Positions 1-10,559 of a stretch of DNA of 64,000 nt are shown one piece after another. The notes below the pieces were generated by a model. That model did not search any database and was not told the DNA's origin. It was given only the letters and a program-made list of their open reading frames with translations. A program made the position numbers and the translations under genes. Source of the DNA: Gnetum montanum (lineage: Eukaryota > Streptophyta > Gnetopsida > Gnetales > Gnetaceae); the NCBI GenBank assembly GCA_015680685.1, contig MNCI01022084.1, positions 156,058 through 220,057 on the forward strand, written 5' to 3'. The number at the start of each line of letters is the position of its first letter. The stretch's first letter is position 1.

Positions 1-309
1 TAGAATTAGTTAAATGTTAGCTAGTTAGATTAAATTAGCAATTAAATACCTTTCATTATTTATTCTTTATTCTTAGGTGACTTTGAACAAAAAATGTAAA
101 AAATGATAAAAATCATATGCCTCATTTCCACTTAACCATACTTCTACATTTCATAAGTGTAATTGGAAAGGTAACAATTGCAACAATTAGTTTCACTTCC
201 TAGAGACTAGTTTACTTAGAAGGCTATAAGTCCACAAATTTTGACCAAATCATGTGTGAATGCTAAGTGATTCATATGGTTGGGCATAGGATCTGCTCGT
301 CGCTCATCA
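1..309 (+). mobile_element. Partial LTR (element F), U5 end, plus orientation
   Basis: This stretch matches the last 300 bases of the LTR of element E (62510-62810) in the same orientation, and the reverse complement of the start of the A LTRs. Shared landmarks are the ATTCATATGGTTGGGCATAG block near 270-289 and the terminal CTCATCA at 303-309. The window starts inside the LTR, so its 5' end is not visible. It belongs to the Athila-like family of A and E. Confidence 0.8.
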
Positions 310-445
310 ATGGTTCCATGACTACTCTTGGCTCTTTATATCGAAATGTAGGAGTGAGAAGCCCTCAAATAAGAAAGGTTATTATATTTCCCTCTTCATG
401 AAGCATAAAGGTTCTAAGCTAGAATTCTTAGGATATAAGATAGAT
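310..445 (+). other. Short leader of element F, cut by insertion of A
   Basis: The 136 bases after the F LTR begin with a TGGTTCCATGACTA stretch, which sits where the primer-binding site should be. They show weak similarity to the leaders of A and E (CTTGG..CTTT..GAAATG spacing). No ORF is present. Element A interrupts the sequence at 446-450. The continuation beyond A (from 58961) does not visibly resemble an internal region, so F may be a truncated copy. Confidence 0.45.
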
Positions 446-450
446 AAAGG
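446..450. repeat. Target-site duplication of element A, left copy (AAAGG)
   Basis: AAAGG lies directly before the TG that opens the left LTR of A. The identical AAAGG follows the terminal CA at 58956-58960. A perfect 5-bp duplication 58.5 kb apart shows that everything between is one insertion that later received further insertions. Confidence 0.85.
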
Positions 451-1367
451 TGATGACCAATGAGGTACCCCTACATCCAACCATACAAATCACAAAGTGT
501 TCACGTGTGATTTGGTTGAATTTCATGGACTTTATAGTCTATGGTACACTAGTCTTCTAGGAAGTGAAACTTACCCTAAGGTCATTCATTGTCTTCCAGA
601 TTATACTTGTCAAGCATAATGATATGGTTAAGAGTAATCGAGGAATATAATTTTTTATCATTTTCTATTTTATGGGTTTGGTGCTTGAAGAAAGATAGAG
701 TAATTTAATAATTAATTTAATTTAACTAACTAACTAATCTTTAACTAATCCTAACATAAGCATTTAATCCCACTTTCTGTACACATCTTGAACCCATGTA
801 TCCACTACAGGGTTACCAAGTGCTATGCTATTGGACATACCAAGCAATAATGCTACTACGATTACCAAGAGAATGCATGTTATACTCGAAGTGGTCATAC
901 TTATGTATTTAATCTATCTAGCTTAAATTTCTTAATTAGCTTAATTAATAGAGAACATTAAATAATTAACTAAAAGCATTAAATGCTTAAATAAACATCT
1001 AGACTATCTAGAATGTTACAAGGTTTATTAGGAAGCTCATCTTTATTACTGTACACACTATCATGCTTAGGTATAACAATGCTTGAGTAAAGATCTGTAT
1101 ACACAATGACTCTTGTTGCATGCACTTAGGAGAAATATTCTAATTTTGAAATGTAAAAAATCCAACATTTTGGTGACTACTATGAATACGATGATCATAA
1201 ATATGAATAGGAGCTTGTATTTATAATTTTTGCTCTAGGGCTATGTCGATGAGACATCATCAATGTAGCAAATGCTACATCAATGTGGCCTCATCAATGG
1301 GGCAACACCACATAAATGGACCCTCATCAATGAGAGTCCATCAACATTGCTTGTTAATGCTCCATCA
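451..1367 (-). mobile_element. 3' LTR of element A
   Basis: The LTR is 917 bp. It opens TGATGACCAATGAGG and ends CTCCATCA on the plus strand. It aligns along its length with the two pieces of the right LTR (12486-12878 and 58405-58955) and, reverse-complemented, with the E LTR. It carries a reverse-strand TATA box at 1218-1225. The U3 part has short repeated ATCAATG/GGCC-rich words around 1250-1365. Confidence 0.85.
1218..1225 (-). promoter_or_regulatory. TATA box in the A 3' LTR
   Basis: On the minus strand this reads TATAAATA. The same element occurs at the matching place in the other A LTR (58778-58785) and in the E LTR (62042-62049), which supports it as the LTR promoter. Confidence 0.6.
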
Positions 1368-1375
1368 AGCCCCCA
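1368..1375 (-). other. Polypurine-like tract of element A
   Basis: TGGGGGCT on the minus strand abuts the start of the 3' LTR, where the plus-strand primer of an LTR retrotransposon lies. It is short and includes two pyrimidines, so it is only a positional candidate. Confidence 0.45.
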
Positions 1376-1809
1376 TGACTGAATGAAAACTCATCCTTGA
1401 GTTCTTTTACAAAATTAGGAAGATACTGGATGATTCACTAACTCTTAACAAACCAGACAACAAACTATTTATGTTCAATGTCAAACACCCTTCCTACATT
1501 TTGTAGGTCATGCTACTCATTTATCCATCTAGCCAAGTTCTTAGTAGTTGATATTTGATCTATGAAACATGCCTTAAGAACTTTGAGTTTAGCATTAGCC
1601 ACCACAAGCTTATCCTTAGTGTCCTTATGGTGCTTGAACTTGACCTTTTACAGTAAGTACAAGTTAGCCGTTTACTTTTCCAACTCAGACCATGGCCACT
1701 TAGCAGTCAACATGGCCAAATTTGCATAATGGATATTGGCAAGCTCCATATACTCCATTATCTCCTTAATCTACAACTCCTTTGTCTGAATTTCTACCTT
1801 GTTCTAGGC

Positions 1810-4090
1810 ATCTATCCCATCAAAGATGGGTTGCCAAACTTCCCTTCCTTGTTGGAGTTGCTGGAGGGCTTCATTTGCTTTACCTTCAGCAATTTGATAT
1901 ATTTTTTATTTACTTCCTTTTGTAGAACAACCTTCTCTTTATAATGATCTTTAACCTTCTCAAATTTGAGAGCTTCAAATTTCCAAGAAACTACCTCAAT
2001 TGCACGTTTTTGGTGAAGTATGTTCACCTCTTCCTTGGAGAGATTCCTGTTCTTTGGTGCTAATCTCCTCACCTTTGTGTTTGCTCTGGCTAGTTGCTCC
2101 AACTATTGATAGATGAAATCTATTAACTGCTACTTGTGTACATCAACATTTCACAGGCGATAGTTCTTTGTGGTCAATTGGACATTCTCCTAGTGGGTCT
2201 AATCCTAGGCCTTCTGAATCTTGTGTTGTGTGGCTTCTAGCAAGGATCTATAGAGCACCACTATCTCCATTGTATTCTCAACCCCTTTAAGCCTAGACTA
2301 AATTTTTTTCATAGCTTCATCTCTTGTGAGTGCTAGGTTGAGAAATGTGGGGTTGAAAATTTAGATTGTTAGTTTGGCAACCTCTACAGCCAAATGTTCA
2401 TTCGACTCTCTAGTTGTTTTGAGTTTCCTCTCAAATATATTGTTCTTATCCCTTACTTCTAGTAACTCTAATTGGGTTGTAGTGATGTTATCCAGAAGAT
2501 TAAAGACATCTGAAAGTGGTTGCCTAGTACCCACTAGTTAGTCCAATAGCTCTTCATGCTATGCTACAATTATTTCATCACTTATAGTTCTTGCAAATAT
2601 TTTCACATATTTAAGTGCAGTGATGTTTGGTGCAGATGCTGTAGGTGCATTGATCATTTTAGCAATCCTATCAGTGACCACTTCTGCTATTGTTTCTTGC
2701 CCTTGGTACTACATCACCAAGACAATTGCCCCTTCAACCTCCTCTAAGCCCACTGAGAAGGTTGCAGTGTTTCCAAAAATTTCTAAGAGTGGTTATTATT
2801 TTGTGAGAGATACTATGACCTCTCTAGTGCTTAGATTTGACCTCATGAGCAACTATGTTCTATATGCTTAAAAAGTGGATTTATCCTTACCCATTAGACT
2901 GATTATTTGAGCCACCTCATTAAGGTGACTTATGGCTAGTCTACATATGGATGGCTCCCCACCACTCATACCTACTCATTGCCCTTGTTCATTCAAAAGC
3001 CATTCTCTATATTTGTGCAACTATTGGGTAGTTGTATCAATGTCTAGCACTATTTTTTGAGTGATAGGTGGTGGTGGTGGTGATTGATACTCCTCTTCTT
3101 GAATTGTAGTTGTAAGCATTTTATCCTGCATCATTTTCACCTAGTTGGTGGCTAGAATAGTTTTCAAATCATCATTGGTGTAATGGACTATCCCTCCCTT
3201 TCAATAAAGTTTCCTAATGAGGCATGGGAAAGGGAGTACCTTCCTTCCACATTCATTTGCTTTAAAGTGCTTTTCCATCTCTTAATAGACTAGTTGTGGA
3301 AGGTTGATTAGGAATCTCCCACTCAATGTGGCAAATGCTCAAGCAGTGAAGGTAGTGATTTTTCTTGGCCTCATCATGGGATTGAGGTGGAAGGCTAAAA
3401 TTTCATAATGAATCCTCTCTACTAGTGTGAGTGCACCAAATGCCTTGCAATCAACACCATAACACCGTTGCATCCATTCTTTCTTGATGTTTGGATCTTC
3501 TTGCATTAGCATCTCAGTAAGGTTCTTCCTTATTTTAAGCAACCCAATTGCTATAGTAATGGCCTACACCAAGTACGACATTAATATGTCCTTGATCTTT
3601 ATTGTTGCTTCAAGCTGCCTGATATTCCAAAACAAAAATATCTCTCCCATGTACCAGTCCCAAGTGGCAGTGATGATTGGCCACATGGGAGAGGCCTTCA
3701 ACTGGTCCTACACTTCTCTTGGTGCACACTCTAGGAAAAGGTCAAAGTTTAACTTCTAGAGCATTGATTTTTGGACCTCCCTCGATTTGATTTAATTTAG
3801 GTAGGCCTCTATTAAGGTTACCTCAAGGTTTGCTGGTTGTGCATGCACATCATCCAAAAGGGAATGTTTTGTTACTAATACTATTGGTTTTAGAATTTTT
3901 CTGATAGATTCCACTTCTACCTCCTTCCTAAGAGGGCCTATGGCATGGGTTGCAAGTAGTTCAACTTGTTAAGGCTGTTCTTGGCCTCTTTTTATTCTAG
4001 GCCATTTCCCTTAGTTTGGATGGTCTTACTTCCTACATGTGCTTTTCTTTTGGTACCATCTTTGATCACAACAAATCCATGGATTAGTAA
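1810..4090 (-). pseudogene. Post-integrase sense ORF of element A, decayed
   Basis: This is a long broken reading frame downstream of integrase, in the element's own orientation. That is where Athila elements carry an additional ORF, often called env-like. Intact pieces include a 67-residue stretch at 3339-3542 ending in M-M-R-P-R-K-I-T-T-F and a Lys/Glu-rich helical stretch of 96 residues at 1812-2102 that looks like coiled coil. Reading across stops, an N-terminal K-D-G-T-K-R-K-A-H basic stretch lies near 4050. No transmembrane segment or signal peptide is evident, so an envelope role is not supported. The middle (3000-3300) resembles the tail of plant transposon-associated ORF1 proteins, but only faintly. 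Confidence 0.5.
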
Positions 4091-6240
4091 ATGTAATGTG
4101 TAACTTTAGAGTTTTTGAATACCTTTTCTCTTTAGTTAGTGACACTTTGGCTAAGGTTGAACCATGGGAGATTGATTATTTCATTATTATTTTATTAATT
4201 ATTTATCATAATTACCACCAGAGCTTGTTGGAAAGGTTTAACTCTTGTAATTTAGTGTTCAACAATTGATTTTTAAGTTAAACCCTTGTAGGAGTTAGAA
4301 AAAATTGCAAAAAAGTTTCTATCAAAAATGGTATATTTATGAACCCCATAATAAAGAGCTTACCTCTAGTAGGTACAAGATTGAAGAATGGAGTTATTTA
4401 GATAAATGGTTTATGAGTTATGGGCTCTAGAAGGTTCTAGGCTCTGAAAATTTGAAAAACTCCTTTGGTGTTTGTGAAAAAAAGTAAAATTTGTAAGTAG
4501 GGTTGTGTCTATTTATACTATTTTTCATCATGTTAATGGGGCTCCATATATGGGGCCTCATATATGGGTCTACTCTATCGACAGGGCCCCATATACAAGG
4601 CCCAAAAACCAAAATTTTCAAAGTTGAATATCTCTAGAAATCTAATGAATTTTTCAATGAAATTAGAATCCATGGGATAATAGAAAAGCCAAGAATATGA
4701 TAAAATCATTAAAGAGGATTTTTGAATCTTAAAAATTGAAAATTTTGATGGAGAACATATTTAATAAGTAAAATATGTAAAGGAGCACATGGTCTAATGT
4801 GGAAAATGAATGTATGAAAGATTCCAGTTGCGAGGATGCTTAGGGGGATAATGTACTTAATGAACCCGACTAAGGGATATGCAAGTGGATTCTATCCATA
4901 GTAGGCACATGCCCTTTTTTACCTTGCATAACCTCAACCTAAGGAGTCCATGGGCCCCAGAGGTGACTAATGGTCTATGGAAGTTAAGGACCAAAATGCA
5001 CAAGATTCTACCTAAGAATTCAAATACGTTAGACTAAGACATGAAATCAAGAACATGGATACTGATAGCGAGGTGAATTATGGATAACATAATTTGATGA
5101 TGGAGAAGGTGGAATGGAATTCCAAAATAAGCTTGTAAGAAGTCCCTTGTGGAGTGCATGTTTAAAATAATTGAAGAAGATCCATCCTTAGTCTAGACCA
5201 AAACCAACCTCATTCAGTGACTTTGCGTTGCCACTCTAAGACTGATTCACACACCCACCTCCCCCCCACCACCTTGAGACACAAAAGTGCTTCCACAAAA
5301 TAGTCACCATTCCATAAAGAGAAGAAAGTAAGAAGTGAGAGAGGGCCTTAGTGAGAGGGGACCTTTAGGCATGGGTACATGTCTTTCTAGTCCTATAACC
5401 AATTCTTGTAGCCCATTTATTTATCTAAGGGGTCTACTTTAAACTTCCATAAATATATCCTTTTTCCTTTTTTGATTTTTTGTGTTTGGATGAGAACTAT
5501 ACCATGCAAAGACTTTATTTGACTTCATTTTTAGTGGTTGGAATGGAATGGGTAAAAATTTCATGAAAAATACTAAGTAGAAAAGTAGAAAAATTATTGA
5601 GTTCCCTTGAAGTCACACCCTATTCAAACCTTTGAATCCTTCTCAATTTCAAAAATTACTAAGGTCAGAAATTTATTAAAATTTGATTTAATAAAAGGAA
5701 CCTCAAACTTCCAAAATAAGAAAAACCATAGAGTTTGTGGATGGGTGGATGTTGTGGACTCATTGCCTATTCTATGAAAAAAAAAACATTATTAAGCCAT
5801 TAGTACAAAATTTCAAAAAAAAAAAAACTAGATAGTAGCACACCAAACATTAAGTATAAACCACCATTAGTAGTAGCTACAACACCATTGTGTCATGTTG
5901 GCAATAAAACAATTTTATTAGGAAAAATTTTGAAAATCACACTTAAATAAAATAAGGTAAAATATAGAAGAAAGTGTTAAATGTCCAATAAATATTCATA
6001 AGTACTAACGATGGTGTAGAATAAAAAATGGTGTAAAATGGAAAAATTTTTAAAAATCAATAAGTTGTAAAAGAAATAAATTACAAAATAAAAAACGTGA
6101 AAATAAAAATAGAAAACTAAGAAGCCATATGGATTATTAGAATAGATGGCCATCTTCCTCATGGCTAAGTTGGAAGGAGGAGATCTAAAAAAGTAAACAT
6201 GGTTGTCCATCCATTGAGGTAGTTGTTGCACGTGCTTATC
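4091..6240. other. Noncoding spacer of element A between integrase and the 3' ORF
   Basis: About 2.1 kb of AT-rich DNA with homopolymer A runs near 5780 and 5820 and no convincing frame. A GGCC/ATAT palindromic cluster at 4540-4600 resembles words of the A U3 region. The short minus ORF at 5977-6231 is Tyr/Phe-rich low-complexity sequence and I do not treat it as a gene. Confidence 0.5.
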
Positions 6241-6249
6241 TTGGTTCTA

Positions 6250-7420
6250 AGAAAAGCTTCACTTATTGGATGTTGACCAACTACTTTTCATTTAGGCTTT
6301 CAATTTTATAGATGGTCATGGCCCCAGAAGAAAATGTTTTAGAAATTATATGAGGCCCTTCCCACAATGTTTGGAATTTTATTTTTTGAGGTACATATGT
6401 GTGATTCTAGTAAAGAACCTTATCTCCCAATTGGAATTTCACTTTTCATATTCTCTAGCCATGTCATTGCTTGTTGAATGCCTTCTGCAATTCACTCAAA
6501 GATAGGCCACTAGTTAATTTTCATCCAACACATTCAAATTGATTAAAATTTCTCTTTGTGCTAGACTTAGGTCAAGATTCAGGTCATAGGCTATTGAGAG
6601 TGTACAGAGCTTAGATTGAATCTGGAGCATTGGAAGTTTTTTGTACACTAACTCGTACGAAGATTAGCCAATAGGAAGTTTCCATGTTGAGCAATAGGCT
6701 CATAGGACATCATTGAGTTTTTTGCTCTAATCTCTCCTATATTTGATTATCATCCTTATTAGGATCTTTGTGGTCTCTTGGTTAGTTACCTTTGCTTGAC
6801 CGTTGGATTGGGGATGATAGGGTGTTGTTAATTTATGTTTAACCCCTAAGTGTTGCATTAACTTTTTAAAAGTGGCACTTGTAAAATGATTTCAATTGTC
6901 AAAAACCAATGCACATGGCACCCCAAGCCTATTTACAACATGTTGTACAAATCTAATAGTAGTGGATGATGTGCAATAGATGATGACTACTACTTCTGCC
7001 CATTTCATGTAGTAGTTAATTGATGCGATGATATACATCATTCCATTAGACATGGGAATGATGGGACCCATGAAGTCTATGCTCAATATGTCAAAGGTCT
7101 CTAGTGATTGAATCCACTATTGAGGATCCTCCATTCATGAAGTCATCCCATAATCTTGTTGACAACATTCACAAGATCAGACAAATTGATGGGAATCCCT
7201 AAAGATTGTAGGCCAATAATCTTATGTCATTAGGATTTTTTGGCCAAACATCTTCCTGCATAGTGGCCTCTACAAGGGCCTTCATGAGCATCCTAAAGAA
7301 TGTGTAGTTGATCTGAATTATAGACATACCAACAAACTAGGCTATCAACACACACCTTGTAAAGGTGTTCATTGATTTCCATGAAGTACTTTACCCTATG
7401 AAGAAACTATTGCTTCTTCC
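6250..7420 (-). pseudogene. Integrase of element A
   Basis: Integrase would insert the cDNA into nuclear DNA. Reading leftwards there is an H2C2-like zinc region (7330-7150) with H-E-G-P-C-R-G-H and a later C-E-C-C-Q, containing a Y-W-P-like stretch. A DDE core follows at 6892-7086: I-D-F-M-G-P-I-I-P carries the first Asp, and the fragment ends in V-F-D-N, which holds the second. Downstream to 6250 the frame is broken. The gene follows RNase H in the usual Ty3/gypsy order, with an Athila-type linker (F-P-D-E-L-L-F) between them. Several stops and shifts make it non-functional. Confidence 0.75.
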
Positions 7421-7539
7421 TAAAGTCTAGATCTTGTGGCATCTCTTTAGTGAAAAGGTAAGTGGGAATGTCATTGTACCATTTTTATTCTATGGGAACT
7501 TTGTTATTTATTACACTTCTAAAGAGGAGTTCATCTGGA

Positions 7540-7985
7540 AACTAATCAAAGATTGAGCTCTTTTCATCTTTTTTATCCCATCTTAATCGAGAGAGGTGGT
7601 CAACGATCACATTCTCATCCCCTTTATGATCTACCATCATGAGATTGAGTTTCTACAAAATCACAAGCCACTATATGATACGAGAGCTCACTATTGGCTT
7701 GTTCATTAGGAAGTATATGGCACTGTGATCTATGTGCACAAATACTTTATAGCCAAGTACATAGTTCCTAAACTTGTTGAGAGCATACACCATTTCCATT
7801 AGTCCTTTTTTAGTTGTGGTGTAATTTAATTTTGCACCCACAATGCTTTGGCTCATGTTGTGGATGTAATATAGACATTTTTTATTATCCAACTGCATAA
7901 GCATAGCTCCAAAGCATAATTAGATGCATCTATCATTATGTGAAATGGTTTGGACCAATTTGGTGCTCGTAAAATTGAAGTTTCT
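7540..7985 (-). pseudogene. RNase H of element A
   Basis: This domain degrades the RNA strand during reverse transcription. The open part (7671-7904, 77 residues) contains Y-T-T-T-K-K-G-L-M-E-M-V-Y-A-L and later V-F-V-H-I-D-H-S-A-I, both standard gypsy RNase H blocks. Just upstream, P-F-H-I-M-I-D-A-S keeps the first acidic residue. The frame then runs into K-G-D-E-N-V-I-V-D-H-L-S-R-L, the signature linker of Athila and related lineages. Stops interrupt it on both sides. Confidence 0.75.
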
Positions 7986-8830
7986 ATGAGTTTTTCCTTT
8001 AATTATTAGAATGCATGTTTGCATTCCATGGTCCAATTGAATAGAGCATCTTTCTTTGTTAGCTCAACCAATGGCTTTGCAATCTTAGAGAAATTCTCTA
8101 TGAATCACTCATAATAACTAGTATGTCCAAGGAATGATCTGACATCTTTGATTGCCTTTGGTTGATGTGTAATTCCTTAGATGACCCTTATCATTTCTAT
8201 GTCTACCTCAATCCATTTTTGTGAAATTCAGTGTCCTAACACAGTGTCATCTTGGATCATAAGATGACTCTTTTGTTATTTAAGCTATTTATTTGTTTTC
8301 ACACATCTTTTCAGTACTTGCTCAAGATGGTCCAAGGCTTGCTCAAATGTAATCTCATAGGTAGAGAAGTCATCCATGAAGACTTCTATCCTACTACAAA
8401 CTTTCTATTAGAAAATACTAAGGACCAAGTATTGAAATGTTATAGGGGCATTGCATAGACTGAATGGAATCTTACAATATGTAAAAGTCCTCTAGGGACT
8501 TGTGAATGTTATCTTGGCTTGATCTTCTGGTGTAATTTAGATTTGGTTATAGCCATTATAACCATCCAAGAAGCTATAATAGCAATGCCCAAAGATAGTG
8601 TCCAACACTTGGTCCACAAATAACAATGGAAAATGATCTTTAAATTTTGTCATATTCAATTACCTAAAGTTGATCTAGACCCACCACTTTCCACCTTTAT
8701 TTGGCACAATTATGAGTGGGCTAACCCACTCACTATCTTCGATAGGATAGATAAACCCCTATTTGAAGAGTTGCTCTATTTCCTACTTGATGATCTACTT
8801 CAATTTGGGATTTAACCATCTCTATGGCTA
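7986..8830 (-). pseudogene. Reverse transcriptase of element A
   Basis: RT fingers and palm are visible across stops. Near 8770-8700 lies G-F-I-Y-P-I-E-D-S-E-W-V-S-P, followed by the basic G-G-K stretch. The catalytic box I-E-V-F-M-D-D-F-S (about 8350-8380) retains both Asp residues in the F-M-D-D form typical of Athila. The thumb has V-R-S-F-L-G-H-T-S-Y-Y. In-frame TAG and TAA codons are scattered through the gene, so it cannot be translated whole. Confidence 0.8.
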
Positions 8831-9379
8831 CCTTCTTAGCTTCATGGCTATATTTGTGTAAATGTGATGCTGGCATATCCTTAGATCGATTCTAGTTAGC
8901 TTGGGATATGACCTAGCAAAGCTTCTTGGCCATTTGTTAACCACCCTTAATAGCTATTTTTTTGTTTAGGAGTAAGTTTAGCATTGATTATGACTAGCTT
9001 ACAATTGTTTAAAAATGCATATTTCATGCCAGCCAATAGAGTTTTTAACTCTAGGGGCTCTTGCTTGAAGTTATTAGGGATTTCCAACTCTCCCTAGTAG
9101 GCATTCTCATCTTCATCATTAAAGAGTTAGTGATGAACTTCATCAAGTTCATCCATGCTTTCAACATAAGCACATGTTAGGCACTCAATTGGCTCCATGC
9201 ATAATGTGCTACTTTCTAAGTTAGTTGCTAGCCACTAGGTGCCCTTTTGCTTTGTGGCTGCTACATACAAATACTTTTGAATATCTGTTTCTTATGNGTG
9301 GCTGCTACATACAAATACTTTTGAATATCTGTTTCTTATGCACACTAATTGCATGCTTTAATATATGTACTTTTGATAG
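8831..9379 (-). other. Protease-RT linker of element A
   Basis: A decayed coding linker of about 550 bases without a recognisable domain. It contains a single N at 9297 flanked by two identical 43-bp copies (9254-9296 and 9298-9340), which I interpret as an assembly join. Confidence 0.5.
9254..9340. repeat. Exact 43-bp direct duplication around one N
   Basis: Both copies begin GTGGCTGCTACATAC and end TTTCTTATG, with no mismatch, in a region where all other repeats are well diverged. The N at 9297 lies exactly between them. This pattern fits overlapping contig ends that were not merged. Confidence 0.85.
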
Positions 9380-9885
9380 ACTAAATCTTTTGCACATAAT
9401 TGCACCCCTTATTTCTATACACAATGCATGGAATACACTTCTTCTCCAACCTTTCAAATTCATTTTTCTTAAAGACTTCCAAAGATAGATCCCTTATACC
9501 CATATGTGTATTGACTGTGCTTAACCATGCTCTTCCCATAATGATGGGGAAGTAACCTTTGTAGTCTTCAACCTTGATCATCAAAAAATCAGCAGGATGG
9601 GACCACCCACTAATTGTGGTTATAATGTCCTCCACCAATTCAAAGGAAAATTTATTGAATGGTCTACCAATTCTAAATGGATGTTGCTCTTCTTGAGAGA
9701 TGGTAGGTTCCAAGCCTTGTACATGTCATGGGAGATGAGATTAACACTAGAACTAGAATAAAGAAGAGCCTTACATGGCTAATGTCTAGTGATCTATAGG
9801 TAAATGAGAGGATTTCCAAGTTAGATCTTTCTATGGGAAGATTTCTAGCCTTGATTTGATCAAAAACAACATCAACTAACATTAC
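9380..9885 (-). pseudogene. Aspartic protease of element A
   Basis: This is the retropepsin-type domain that would process the Gag-Pol precursor. The C-terminal half is open (9381-9713) and shows H-P-A-D-F-L-M-I-K-V-E-D followed by I-I-M-G-R-A-W-L-S-T, the usual flap and I-L-G-R-P-like block. In the frame upstream, the active-site loop reads A-L-L-Y-S-S-S-S-V-N-L-I-S: the catalytic Asp is Tyr and the Gly is Ser. This copy could not be active even if translated. Confidence 0.75.
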
Positions 9886-10559
9886 AGTGTAGATTCGAGG
9901 CAGTGTTTGATTTGAAGGACACTCAAAGGTATTTCATGTAGAGGATGAGGGTGTTGGACATGCAGGGCAACCAACCACATTAGGTTGTGAGGGTTTAGGA
10001 GGATTTTTTGGTTAGGAAAAGGGTCATTTCATAGATCTATTGTCCAAACCACTCGAAGAAAAAATTAATTGTGAATGTACAGCCCTCGTAGCATTTTGTT
10101 TCTACAATTGTGAAGGAATTTCTCCCTACATGAATGGAGTAGGAGGTACCTTGGTAGAGGGTAGAAGGATGTGTGCAGAAAAATGCAAGCAGTGTTATGG
10201 ATATGGGTTCTTCCCTCAAGTAGATGGTGAATGTGTTCAATGATACTTTGAAGAGTAATAGTGATGCTAAAATGAGATGTGGCTTGTAGAACTTCTTAGA
10301 GAGACAGGTTACTGAACATAGTACCTATATGGATCTAATTACCTATAATAGTACTACTACCTTGGTGGTGGCATTCCCCATGATTTTCGTTAGTGCCAAT
10401 ATTGGTGTTGTTCATAGGATTTTGGTGGAGCACCACTTGGATAATAAGCTTGTTTTTTCTAGTGGAACTACCTTGGATTATGTTGAGGATAAGGAAAACA
10501 TCTAGGTGTTTGCTACGTGGTAGTCAAGGATTCAATGCATACACCCCCCAAACTCTTGT
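9886..10559 (-). other. Gag-protease linker of element A
   Basis: About 670 bases of low-complexity, broken coding sequence between the Gag zinc knuckle and the protease. No domain can be assigned. The small plus-strand ORF at 10040-10243 with several Cys is a shadow of this region. Confidence 0.4.

Noticed and set aside
10040-10243. Cys-rich plus-strand ORF resembling a small secreted peptide
   Set aside because: It lies over the Gag-protease linker of A on the other strand and has no signal peptide. The complementary ORF of the same length shows that this stretch is merely stop-poor.
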